Assembly: GCF_003576455.2 (NCBI RefSeq)
Contig: NZ_CP032869.1
Span: 6,696,001 to 6,760,000, forward strand
Length of the DNA: 64,000 bases
Source of the DNA: Mucilaginibacter celer
GTDB taxonomy: Bacteria > Bacteroidota > Bacteroidia > Sphingobacteriales > Sphingobacteriaceae
Direction of reading: 5' to 3'
A model generated the notes under the pieces. It did not search any database. It had not been told where the DNA came from and worked only from the letters and a program-made list of their open reading frames with translations. A program made the translations under genes and the position numbers. Numbering within the stretch: position 1 is the stretch's first letter; every line of letters begins with the position of its first letter. Below are positions 23,784 to 31,529 of the stretch, one piece after another.

Positions 23784-25127
23784 ATGAAGAAATTTTTCAC
23801 CACATTATCCAATATCTGGAAAATCGAAGATTTAAAGGTGCGTATTATTAATACGCTCCTATTTCTTCTAATATATCGTGTAGGCTCATTCGTGATTTTA
23901 CCTGGAGTTGCATACTCATCGGTATCAAATCAAAAAGCAGAAGGATTAATAGGATTGCTGAATATGTTTGCGGGAGGTTCGTTTTCACGTTCCTCTATTT
24001 TCGCGTTAGGTGTAATGCCTTACATTTCGGCTTCAATTGTGGTGCAACTGCTGGGCATTGCCGTTCCGTATTTTACCAAATTGCAAAAAGAAGGTGAAAG
24101 CGGCCGCAACAAGCTTAACCAATGGACCCGCTATCTTACAATCGGTATCACGTTTTTACAGGCTATCGGTTACATTAAATCGCAGGTTCCTGTTGATGCC
24201 AGAACCATTACTGATCCGTTCATGTTTATCTTCCTTAACACTTTCGTGTTAACCGCAGGTACATTATTTGTAATGTGGCTGGGCGAGAAGATCACTGATA
24301 AAGGTATCGGTAACGGTATTTCGCTCATCATCATGGTGGGTATTATTGCCCAGTTACCTGGTGCATTTGGTACCGAGTTTGTTGCACGTAACAGCGGCGC
24401 CGGTGGTTTGATTGGCTTTATTGTTGAGATTGTAGCCCTTATTGGTGTGGTAATGTTTACCATCCTGATAGTGCAGGGAACACGTAAAATATCGGTACAG
24501 TACGCAAAACGTATTGTAGGTAATAAACAGTATGGCGGCGTGCGCCAGTATATACCTTTAAAGGTAAATGCTGCCGGTGTAATGCCTATCATTTTTGCCC
24601 AGGCATTGATGTTTATACCACAAACGGTATCGCAGTTTTTCCCTAACGTATCATCAAACGGGATCCTTATTGCTTTGGCTAACTATAACTCATGGCAGCA
24701 TAACCTGTTGTTCGGTATCCTGATCATCCTGTTCACTTACTTCTATACAGCTATTACGGTTAACCCTAACCAGATGGCTGATGATATGAAAAAGAACGGT
24801 GGTTTTATACCGGGCATTAAACCAGGCAAAAGCACAGCCGATTTTATTGACGCCGTTATCTCAAGGATCACTTTACCAGGTTCGGTATTTTTGGCAATTA
24901 TCGCCATTATACCGGCGCTTGCCAGTTTAGTTGGTATCTCTCCGATATTTGCAAGGTTTTTTGGCGGTACATCGCTTATCATCCTTGTAGGTGTAGTGTT
25001 GGATACCTTACAGCAAATTGAAAGCCACCTGTTGATGCGCCACTACGATGGTTTGATGAAAACCGGACGTATTAAAGGACGTACAGCTATGCCTGCAGCT
25101 GCCGGAACAACCCCGACAGCGATCTAA
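23784..25127 (+). CDS. secY: Preprotein translocase channel subunit SecY
   Basis: SecY is 447 aa with ten predicted membrane helices. The opening R-I-I-N-T-L-L-F-L-L-I-Y-R-V-G-S, the P-Y-I-S-A-S-I-V-V-Q-L-L motif, the plug and lateral-gate regions and the basic C-terminal R-H-Y-D-G-L-M-K-T-G-R-I-K-G-R are as expected. It forms the Sec channel with SecE and SecG. Its place after rplO is conserved. Confidence 0.97.
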   Translation: MKKFFTTLSNIWKIEDLKVRIINTLLFLLIYRVGSFVILPGVAYSSVSNQKAEGLIGLLNMFAGGSFSRSSIFALGVMPYISASIVVQLLGIAVPYFTKLQKEGESGRNKLNQWTRYLTIGITFLQAIGYIKSQVPVDARTITDPFMFIFLNTFVLTAGTLFVMWLGEKITDKGIGNGISLIIMVGIIAQLPGAFGTEFVARNSGAGGLIGFIVEIVALIGVVMFTILIVQGTRKISVQYAKRIVGNKQYGGVRQYIPLKVNAAGVMPIIFAQALMFIPQTVSQFFPNVSSNGILIALANYNSWQHNLLFGILIILFTYFYTAITVNPNQMADDMKKNGGFIPGIKPGKSTADFIDAVISRITLPGSVFLAIIAIIPALASLVGISPIFARFFGGTSLIILVGVVLDTLQQIESHLLMRHYDGLMKTGRIKGRTAMPAAAGTTPTAI

Positions 25128-25130
25128 AAC

Positions 25131-25922
25131 ATGTCGAAAATTATTTATAAGTCTGCCGAGGAGATTGAGCTCATCAGGGCAAGTGCCCTACTGGTATCAA
25201 AAACACACGCTGAAATAGCGAAGGTTATTGGCCCGGGAGTAGCAACAATCGAACTCGACAGACTTGCTGAAACTTTTATCCGTGATAATGGAGGCATTCC
25301 TGCCTTTTTAAATTATCACGGATTTCCATATTCTCTCTGTATCTCACTTAATGATCAGGTAGTGCACGGTTTCCCCGGCAAATATATTTTGAAGGAGGGA
25401 GATCTTGTATCGGTTGATTGTGGTGTTGTACTGAACAAATACGTAGGCGATTCGGCCTATACCTTTGCTATAGGCGAAGTAAGTGCTGAAGTTAAGAAAC
25501 TAATGCGTGTTACGCAGGAGTGTTTGCAACTGGGCGTTGAAAAGGCTGTAGTGGGTATGCGCATTGGTGATATCGGTTACGCTGTACAAGAGCATGCTGA
25601 GAAAAATGGTTTCGGCGTGGTAAAAGAACTGGTAGGACATGGCGTGGGCAGGCAGCTACACGAAAAGCCTGAAGTACCTAACTACGGTAAACGCGGCTCG
25701 GGCACCAAACTTGAAGAAGGTATGGTAATAGCAATTGAACCGATGATTAACGCAGGCCGTGCAGGTGTTAAGTTTTGGGATGATGGCTGGACAGTATCAA
25801 CTGTTGATAAGAAGGCCAGTGCCCATTATGAGCATACCGTTGCGGTAGGTAAAGGCAAACCCGACATTTTATCGACGTTTGAATACGTAGAAAATGTTTT
25901 AAAAGAAAAAAATAATAATTAA
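25131..25922 (+). CDS. map: Type I methionine aminopeptidase
   Basis: The product is 263 aa. It removes the initiator methionine from nascent proteins. The metal ligands are visible: V-D-C-G-V and Y-V-G-D-S (two Asp), G-H-G-V-G (His), I-A-I-E-P-M-I (Glu) and A-H-Y-E-H-T (Glu). The N-terminal sequence I-Y-K-S-A-E-E-I-E-L-I-R is typical. It lies 3 bp after secY. Confidence 0.97.
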   Translation: MSKIIYKSAEEIELIRASALLVSKTHAEIAKVIGPGVATIELDRLAETFIRDNGGIPAFLNYHGFPYSLCISLNDQVVHGFPGKYILKEGDLVSVDCGVVLNKYVGDSAYTFAIGEVSAEVKKLMRVTQECLQLGVEKAVVGMRIGDIGYAVQEHAEKNGFGVVKELVGHGVGRQLHEKPEVPNYGKRGSGTKLEEGMVIAIEPMINAGRAGVKFWDDGWTVSTVDKKASAHYEHTVAVGKGKPDILSTFEYVENVLKEKNNN

Positions 25923-25934
25923 ATAATTTTTTAT

Positions 25935-25942
25935 TAATTTTG
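25935..25942 (+). promoter_or_regulatory. Putative internal promoter -7 box before infA
   Basis: TAATTTTG in an AT-rich gap 45 bp before infA fits TAnnTTTG. No clear -33 box is seen. Confidence 0.4.
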
Positions 25943-25986
25943 CATCCCGGTTTTAGGGCGGATAATTAAGTAATAATCAACAAAAT

Positions 25987-26205
25987 ATGGCTAAACAATC
26001 TTCGATTGAGCAGGACGGTACAATTAGGGAGGCATTGTCAAACGCAATGTTTCGTGTTGAACTTGAAAATGGTCATGAGATTATAGCGCACATATCCGGT
26101 AAAATGCGTATGCACTACATCAAAATTCTTCCTGGCGACAGGGTGAAACTGGAGATGAGCCCATACGATTTAACAAAGGGTAGAATAACCTATAGATATA
26201 AATAA
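25987..26205 (+). CDS. infA: Translation initiation factor IF-1
   Basis: IF-1 is 72 aa, the standard length. The OB-fold sequence with D-G-T-I-R-E-A-L-S-N-A-M-F-R-V-E-L and I-L-P-G-D-R-V-K-L-E-M-S-P-Y-D-L-T is nearly invariant in bacteria. It occludes the A site during initiation. Confidence 0.98.
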   Translation: MAKQSSIEQDGTIREALSNAMFRVELENGHEIIAHISGKMRMHYIKILPGDRVKLEMSPYDLTKGRITYRYK

Positions 26206-26209
26206 AAAG

Positions 26210-26326
26210 ATGAAAGTTAGAGCATCCATCAAAAAACGCAGCGCTGATTGCAAAATCATCCGCCGCAACGGGAAACTTTACGTTATTAACAAAAAGAACC
26301 CGAAGTTTAAACAACGCCAGGGCTAA
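26210..26326 (+). CDS. rpmJ: Ribosomal protein L36 (zinc-free type)
   Basis: This 38-residue gene begins M-K-V-R-A-S-I-K-K-R-S and ends K-F-K-Q-R-Q-G, which identifies L36. Of the usual C-C-C-H zinc set only Cys14 remains; the first Cys position is Ser and the third is Asn, so no zinc site forms. This form is known in Bacteroidota. It lies 4 bp after infA. Confidence 0.96.
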   Translation: MKVRASIKKRSADCKIIRRNGKLYVINKKNPKFKQRQG

Positions 26327-26424
26327 GAAAAATTAATTTTGAATTAGTGAATTAGTGAGTTGTTGATTTTATCAATAACAAAGCTCACACAATCACTAAG
26401 TCACTAAATCACTAAATAAAGAAT
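26327..26424. repeat. Spacer with phrase-like inverted repeats (rpmJ-rpsM)
   Basis: The words TTAGTGA (twice near 26343-26357) and TCACTAA (three times near 26392-26415) are inverted copies of each other and could pair as alternative stems. No gene. Confidence 0.5.
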
Positions 26425-26802
26425 ATGGCAAGGATTTCAGGTATTGATTTACCAAAGAATAAAAGAGGAGAGATCGGACTTACTTATATTTACGGCATCG
26501 GCCGCTCAACAGCTCAACGTATTTTGGCTGAAGCAGGTATCGACGTAAATATCAAAGTACAAGACTGGACCGATGATCAGTTAGCTGCTATACGTGGTAT
26601 CATCAACGAGCAAATTAAAGTTGAAGGTGCTTTACGTTCAGAAGTACAGCTTAACATTAAACGTTTGATGGATATTGGTTGCTACCGGGGTACACGTCAC
26701 CGTAAAGGTTTACCATTACGTGGTCAGCGTACTAAAAACAACTCACGTACCCGTAAAGGTAAACGTAAAACAGTTGCTAACAAGAAAAAAGCTACTAAAT
26801 AG
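26425..26802 (+). CDS. rpsM: Ribosomal protein S13
   Basis: S13 is 125 aa. A-R-I-S-G-I-D-L-P-K-N-K-R at the start, Y-G-I-G-R-S-T-A, and R-G-Q-R-T-K-N-N-S-R-T-R-K-G are conserved. It contacts the P-site tRNA and 23S rRNA. Confidence 0.97.
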   Translation: MARISGIDLPKNKRGEIGLTYIYGIGRSTAQRILAEAGIDVNIKVQDWTDDQLAAIRGIINEQIKVEGALRSEVQLNIKRLMDIGCYRGTRHRKGLPLRGQRTKNNSRTRKGKRKTVANKKKATK

Positions 26803-26939
26803 TGATTGGTGGTTAGAGGTTAGAGATTGGGCTAATGCTGCTTGATAACCTTTAAAGCATCAGGATTACCTCATTAAGTAATTTTTACGGGTCCGGGTTA
26901 TAGTAGTAATCCAGTAATTCGTAAGTAACAATTAAAAAA
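26803..26939. other. Spacer rpsM-rpsK
   Basis: This has the phrase GGTTAGAGGTTAGAG at its start and otherwise ordinary AT-rich sequence; no gene and no strong hairpin. Confidence 0.4.
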
Positions 26940-27329
26940 ATGGCTAAAGCTAAAAAAGTTACCAAAAAACGCATTGTTGTAATTGAGCCGGTTGGCGAAG
27001 CACACATCAATGCTACTTTTAACAACATCATCATCACCCTTACCAACAAAACAGGCCAGGCTATTTCATGGTCGTCTGCTGGTAAAATGGGCTTCAAAGG
27101 TTCAAAAAAGAACACTCCATATGCTGCCTCACAAGCTGCTGCCGATTGCGGTAAAGTTGCTTATGACTTAGGTTTACGTAAAGTTGAAGTGTTTGTAAAA
27201 GGCCCTGGTGCCGGTCGTGAGTCAGCTATCCGTACTTTGCAAACTGCAGGTATCGAAGTAACTACGATTAAAGATATTACACCGCTTCCGCACAACGGTT
27301 GCCGTCCTTCAAAAAGAAGAAGAGTTTAA
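26940..27329 (+). CDS. rpsK: Ribosomal protein S11
   Basis: S11 is 129 aa. The I-T-N-K-T-G-Q-A-I-S-W-S-S-A-G segment and the P-L-P-H-N-G-C-R-P-S-K-R-R-R-V end are diagnostic. It is part of the mRNA exit platform. Confidence 0.97.
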   Translation: MAKAKKVTKKRIVVIEPVGEAHINATFNNIIITLTNKTGQAISWSSAGKMGFKGSKKNTPYAASQAAADCGKVAYDLGLRKVEVFVKGPGAGRESAIRTLQTAGIEVTTIKDITPLPHNGCRPSKRRRV

Positions 27330-27396
27330 TTAACAGATTTTTTAAAGCTAAGATTCTGTGGCTACAGGCTGCATGATACTTTAAGAACAACACAAA

Positions 27397-28005
27397 ATGG
27401 CCAGATATACAGGACCAAAATCCAAAATTGCCCGTCGTTTCCGTGAGCCGATCTTCGGTCCGGATAAAGCGTTAGATCGTAAAAACTACCCACCGGGCCA
27501 ACACGGCGCTTCAAAACGTCGTGGTAAACAATCTGAGTATTCAACTCAGTTGCAAGAGAAACAAAAAGTTAAATACACTTACGGTGTATTGGAGCGTCAG
27601 TTCGAAAACCTGTTTCACCGTGCATCAGCTAAAGAAGGTATCACAGGTGAAAACCTTTTGAAATTTTTGGAAGCTCGTTTAGATAATGCTGTTTTCCGTT
27701 TAGGTATTGCTCCTACACGTTCTGCAGCTCGTCAGTTAGTTAACCACAAACACATCACCGTTAACGGTAGTGTTGTAAACATCGCTTCATATGCATTGAA
27801 AGCTGGTGATGTGGTTGCTGTACGTGAAAAATCTAAATCATTAGAAGCTATCACTACATCGGTAGCCGGCAGAAGAATCAACAAATACAGCTGGTTGGAG
27901 TGGGACGCAAATGCCTTAACCGGTAAGTTCCTTAACTACCCTAACCGCGACGAAATTCCTGAAAACATTAAGGAAAACCTGATCGTCGAGTTGTACTCTA
28001 AATAA
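27397..28005 (+). CDS. rpsD: Ribosomal protein S4
   Basis: S4 is 202 aa. A-R-Y-T-G-P-K at the start, the L-D-N-A-V-F-R-L-G-I-A S4 RNA-binding domain and the final E-N-L-I-V-E-L-Y-S-K are as expected. It is an early 16S binder and often an autoregulator of the alpha operon. Confidence 0.97.
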   Translation: MARYTGPKSKIARRFREPIFGPDKALDRKNYPPGQHGASKRRGKQSEYSTQLQEKQKVKYTYGVLERQFENLFHRASAKEGITGENLLKFLEARLDNAVFRLGIAPTRSAARQLVNHKHITVNGSVVNIASYALKAGDVVAVREKSKSLEAITTSVAGRRINKYSWLEWDANALTGKFLNYPNRDEIPENIKENLIVELYSK

Positions 28006-28183
28006 GATATGAGGATATCAGATGTGAGATTTGGAAGTTTTTTCAAATCTCATTTCTGGTTTTCTTATATATGGAAAAAACAAAAAGGTTTGGATATTGG
28101 TTTGATGAAAATGAGCTAAGTCTCACATCTCAAATTCCACATCTCAAATCAATTATCAAGTAAACAATAAATAAAGGATATAA
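28006..28183. repeat. Spacer rpsD-rpoA with phrase repeats and hairpins
   Basis: GAGATTTG (28026-28033) pairs with CAAATCTC (28044-28051). The words GATGTGAGAT on the left and ACATCTCAAA (twice, on the right) allow longer alternative pairing across about 130 nt. No gene. Such a structure could set rpoA levels relative to the ribosomal proteins, which is inference. Confidence 0.55.
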
Positions 28184-29176
28184 ATGGCAATTTTAGCATT
28201 TCAAAAACCAGACAAGGTTATCATGCAGAAAGCAAATGATTTTGATGGTACGTTTGAATTTCGTCCGTTAGAACCAGGTTTCGGTGTAACCATTGGTAAT
28301 GCTCTGCGTCGTATCTTACTTTCATCTCTTGAAGGTTTTGCTATCACTTCTGTTCGTTTTTCAGGAGTTACGCACGAATTTTCAACCATCAAGGGTGTTG
28401 TTGAAGACGTAACCGAGATCATCCTTAATCTTAAACAAGTTCGTTTTAAGAAAACAGGCGAATCTGGCGACAGCGAGAAAATATTTGTTATTGTAAATGG
28501 CCAGGATGCATTTAGAGCTGGAGATATCACCAAATTCTCAAACAACTTTACTGTATTAAATCCTGATCTGGTACTCTGCAACATGGACCCATCAGTAACG
28601 CTTGAAGTTGAGCTTACTGTAGGTAAGGGCCGTGGTTACGTACCAAGCGAGGAGAATAAAAATCCTGACGCTAACGTTGGTGTTATCGCTATCGATTCGA
28701 TCTATACACCGATCAAAAACGTAAAATATACTATCGAAAACTATCGTGTTGAGCAAAAAACCGACTATGAAAAATTAGTATTGGATATTGCTACCGATGG
28801 TTCGATCCACCCGGAAGATGCTCTGAAAGAAGCAGCTAAAATCCTGATCCAACACTTCATGCTGTTCAGCGATGAAAACATGATGCTTGAAGCACAGGCT
28901 AAGGAAGAAACCAAAGAGGTTGATGAAGAGATCCTGCACATGCGCAAGATCCTTAAAACCGAATTGGTTGATCTTGACCTGTCGGTACGTGCCCTTAACT
29001 GCTTAAAAGCTGCTGATATCCGCAGTCTGGCAGATTTAGTATCGTATGACGTTGCTGATATGTTGAAATTCAGGAACTTCGGTAAAAAATCGTTAACAGA
29101 GATCCAGGACCTGGTTAAATCAAAAGGTTTATCTTTTGGTATGAATCTGTCTAAATTTAAGTTAGACGAGGAATAA
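28184..29176 (+). CDS. rpoA: RNA polymerase alpha subunit
   Basis: RpoA is 330 aa, of normal length. The N-terminal dimerisation domain has L-E-P-G-F-G-V-T-I-G-N-A-L-R-R-I-L-L. The C-terminal domain has L-S-V-R-A-L-N-C-L-K-A-A-D-I and F-G-K-K-S-L-T-E-I, the helix-hairpin-helix that binds promoter DNA and regulators. Confidence 0.97.
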   Translation: MAILAFQKPDKVIMQKANDFDGTFEFRPLEPGFGVTIGNALRRILLSSLEGFAITSVRFSGVTHEFSTIKGVVEDVTEIILNLKQVRFKKTGESGDSEKIFVIVNGQDAFRAGDITKFSNNFTVLNPDLVLCNMDPSVTLEVELTVGKGRGYVPSEENKNPDANVGVIAIDSIYTPIKNVKYTIENYRVEQKTDYEKLVLDIATDGSIHPEDALKEAAKILIQHFMLFSDENMMLEAQAKEETKEVDEEILHMRKILKTELVDLDLSVRALNCLKAADIRSLADLVSYDVADMLKFRNFGKKSLTEIQDLVKSKGLSFGMNLSKFKLDEE

Positions 29177-29185
29177 TAAGAGATA

Positions 29186-29226
29186 AGAGGTTTGAGATAA
29201 GAGATTAGTTCTTAGCTCAAACCTCT
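29186..29226. repeat. Hairpin in the rpoA-rplQ spacer
   Basis: AGAGGTTTGAG (29186-29196) and CTCAAACCTCT (29216-29226) are a perfect 11-bp inverted repeat, followed by AATTTTTTG. It could be a weak, leaky terminator that tunes rplQ expression, or a phrase-type spacer hairpin like those upstream. Confidence 0.55.
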
Positions 29227-29317
29227 AATTTTTTGTGCGAATATTAATTAAGCGAAAGCATAATTCCGAGGGCTTGAGCCTCTCGCCCAACGGTATGCAC
29301 GTGAAATATATAAAACA

Positions 29318-29866
29318 ATGAGACACGGAAACAAAAACAATCACTTAGGCCGTACTACAGCCCACCGCAAAGCGATGCTGGCTAATATGGCAACTTCGCT
29401 TATTTTACACAAGCGTATCACTACAACATTAGCAAAAGCAAAAGTTTTACGCGGTTATGTTGAGCCACTTTTAACAAAATCAAAAAACGATACTACGCAC
29501 TCACGTCGTACAGTATTTAGCTACCTGCAGGATAAAGATGCTACTTCGATCTTGTTCCGCGAGGTTGCTGAAAAAATTGCTAACCGCCCAGGTGGTTACA
29601 CCCGTATCATCAAGTTAGAAAACCGTTTAGGCGATAACGCTGAAATGGCAATCATCGAGCTTGTTGACTACAACACTGTTTACGGTGCCGATGCTGCTGC
29701 TCCTGCTAAGAAATCAACCCGTCGTCGTGGTGGTTCTGGTGCAAAAGCTAAAACTGCTGCTCCGGTTGCAGAAGAAGCTGTAGTAGTTGAAGACGTTAAA
29801 GAAGAACCAGCTGCTGAAGCACCTGCAACTTCTGAAAACGAAGAAAACGCTGAAAAAGGCGAATAA
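29318..29866 (+). CDS. rplQ: Ribosomal protein L17 with acidic C-terminal extension
   Basis: The L17 core (residues 1 to about 120) starts M-R-H-G-N-K-N-N-H-L-G-R-T-T-A-H-R and matches the usual 115-130 aa form. After it comes a tail of about 60 residues: first basic (K-K-S-T-R-R-R-G-G-S-G-A-K-A-K), then Ala/Glu/Val-rich, ending E-N-A-E-K-G-E. The tail is probably disordered. It is the last gene of the superoperon and is followed by a terminator. Confidence 0.95.
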   Translation: MRHGNKNNHLGRTTAHRKAMLANMATSLILHKRITTTLAKAKVLRGYVEPLLTKSKNDTTHSRRTVFSYLQDKDATSILFREVAEKIANRPGGYTRIIKLENRLGDNAEMAIIELVDYNTVYGADAAAPAKKSTRRRGGSGAKAKTAAPVAEEAVVVEDVKEEPAAEAPATSENEENAEKGE

Positions 29867-29892
29867 TTAATTATTCAGCTTAACAGATACTG

Positions 29893-29926
29893 AAAAGCGG
29901 CCCGCTCATTTGAGCGGGCCGCTTTT
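29893..29926 (+). terminator. Terminator of the ribosomal superoperon
   Basis: AAAAGCGGCCCGCTCA and TGAGCGGGCCGCTTTT pair perfectly to make a long GC-rich stem ending in T residues. The symmetric A/T flanks would allow action on both strands. Confidence 0.9.
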
Positions 29927-29982
29927 GTTTATATATAGTGCTTTGCCGCGAAGGTTATTAACAACCGCAACAATTCTCTCCA

Positions 29983-30002
29983 GCACGTCATTGCAATGAC
30001 GC
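29983..30002. repeat. Short palindrome that looks like fused ends of family C
   Basis: CGTCATTGCAATGACG is a perfect 16-bp palindrome. It equals the two outer ends of the family C elements at 39261-39349 and 59918-60013 joined with the middle missing. Confidence 0.5.
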
Positions 30003-30022
30003 GTTGAGGAGGATCCCTAAGG

Positions 30023-30544
30023 CTATTTGGACAATTGATACGTAAGCAACCCATCCACATCCTCTTTCACCGCAAACCCGCACTTATCCAAAATCCTTCG
30101 CGATGACAGGTTATCAGCATAAGTACGCACAATAATAGTCTTTACAAAATTGTGTGTAAACGCCCAGTTAGAGAGCAGTTGCAAAGCCTCTGTAGCAAAA
30201 CCTTTGTTTTGCTGATTGGCATCTATCATATAGCCAATTTCAGCCTCGCCCTGGTCATTTGGATACCCTGCAAAGCCCATTCCGCCAACCACAGTATTGG
30301 TGCTTTTGAGGATGATCTCCCAGTCCGTGTACCAAAGATATTTGTCGGGATAGGCGAGGGTGTTGGGCAGCCAGAAATTATCAAAGGCGTCATCGATCTC
30401 TTTGATATAAAAAGGATCGATGTTCATGGCCGATGGCGTTAAGCCTATGGATAGTTCGAAAGTTTGCCTGTTTTGTTTAAGCAGTAATAGCTGTTGATGA
30501 GTTAACGGCAGCATTTTAAGCCGTTCCGATTGGATAAAAAACAT
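30023..30544 (-). CDS. GNAT-family N-acetyltransferase (RimJ/RimL type)
   Basis: The product is 173 aa. It has E-I-G-Y-M-I-D-A-N-Q-Q-N-K-G-F-A-T-E-A, the acetyl-CoA pyrophosphate loop (Q/R-x-x-G-x-A), and N-L-S-S-R-R-I-L-D-K-C-G-F, typical of the RimJ/RimL branch that acetylates N-terminal amino groups of proteins. The substrate here is unknown. It is convergent to the superoperon terminator. Confidence 0.85.
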   Translation of the reverse strand: MFFIQSERLKMLPLTHQQLLLLKQNRQTFELSIGLTPSAMNIDPFYIKEIDDAFDNFWLPNTLAYPDKYLWYTDWEIILKSTNTVVGGMGFAGYPNDQGEAEIGYMIDANQQNKGFATEALQLLSNWAFTHNFVKTIIVRTYADNLSSRRILDKCGFAVKEDVDGLLTYQLSK

Positions 30545-30754
30545 TGTAGTGTTTGGAATTAAATAACAATAAAAATTCAGTTCGCTTTTTTTGAAAGTGA
30601 ATGTACAGCCATAAGTTAAGGCTGTTTGTTATGCAATTCCAGGCAATGGGATATGCCTGTTTGGTTTGTTGAGTAACAGAGGCGGTTTTTTTGTTGATAT
30701 AAAAATATAGATTTTTGGTAAAACCCATAGCCCGTTATGGAAACGAAAAGTGCA

Positions 30755-30832
30755 TTAGATAGGAGCGGATACCGGCCTTGTGACTAAGGCCTGTGCGGTA
30801 TGAGCGTATAGCCCGGCCGCAGGCAACGCCCA
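30755..30832. repeat. Dispersed GC-rich repeat, family F (diverged copy)
   Basis: GGAGCGGATACCGGCC, then GTGACTAAGGCC, then GAGCGTATAGCCCGGCCG, with small inverted words (GGCCTTGTGACTAAGGCC is an 18-bp imperfect palindrome). It resembles the 8228-8332 element in its 'AGCGxATAxCC' words. The gap 30545-30978 contains no gene. Confidence 0.45.
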
Positions 30833-30878
30833 TGTTCAGTTGGCAGTTTTGAGTGGGCAGTTTGCAGTTGGATTCGCT

Positions 30879-30974
30879 TTTTGTCTGAACTCGAATTAAA
30901 CGAATTAAAGAATTTTTCGAACTTGCTTTGTATTCTGTTAATTCCTTCATTCTATAAATTACGGTTCAGACAAT
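30879..30974. repeat. Dispersed inverted repeat, family B
   Basis: TTTTTGTCTGAACTCGAATT and, at the other end, AAATTACGGTTCAGACAATT, form terminal inverted arms around AT-rich sequence. A second, larger member is at 58707-58832, and a lone TTTGTCTGAA word is at 37586. Confidence 0.6.
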
Positions 30975-30978
30975 TTTC

Positions 30979-31269
30979 TTATTCATCAATATAAAACTTA
31001 ATATCCCCAAACCTGCTCCGGCCTTCGCGCACAAAGTTTCTGTCAATATTATACAGTACCTCGCCAAACAAGCTGCGCCCTTTCCTGATCAGGTTATCAT
31101 CAATATTGCAAACCACGTCGCCAAACATGCCCTGGCCTTGCTTTACTATTTTGCCATCTATTGCATATAAAATATCGCCGAAATGTCCCTGACCTTTACG
31201 TACATAATTACCGTCGATGGTATAAAGCACCTTGCCGAAACGATCATTTCCTTCCCTGATGTATTTCAT
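30979..31269 (-). CDS. Small protein of five tandem 19-residue repeats
   Basis: The product is 96 aa and made almost entirely of five tandem 19-residue units with the pattern [VI]-[RK]-x-G-x-x-x-F-G-[DEK]-[VI]-[LV]-[YC]-x-I-D-[GDR]. The regular spacing of F-G, aliphatic pairs and I-D suggests a short beta-solenoid or stacked hairpins. There is no signal peptide, so it is probably cytoplasmic. I do not recognise the family; WG-type and MORN-type repeats are similar in idea but not in sequence. It stands alone between spacers rich in dispersed repeats. Confidence 0.7.
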   Translation of the reverse strand: MKYIREGNDRFGKVLYTIDGNYVRKGQGHFGDILYAIDGKIVKQGQGMFGDVVCNIDDNLIRKGRSLFGEVLYNIDRNFVREGRSRFGDIKFYIDE

Positions 31270-31529
31270 GATAATGTTTATAGTTGGATGTCAAGTTAAG
31301 CGATATCCTGACAACTAACAAGCCTAAAAGAATCCTTTCACCCTTAACCTTTCGCCTTTCACCCTATAATGGTTCTGCCAACCTGTCATTGCAATGTAAG
31401 CCAATCTGCCGCCTTGTTCGTGAACTGACAATAAAAGTCAATTTTTACTGCCATTGGCACATTGGCACAGGCATTGATAAACAGCAATGGTAATTAAACA
31501 ATAAATCAAAAAAGAAAAAACAATCATAT

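Noticed and set aside
31380..31529. CIRCE-type heat-shock operator before dnaK
   Set aside because: No TTAGCACTC-N9-GAGTGCTAA-like inverted repeat could be found; only short repeated GGCACATTGGCAC words are present.
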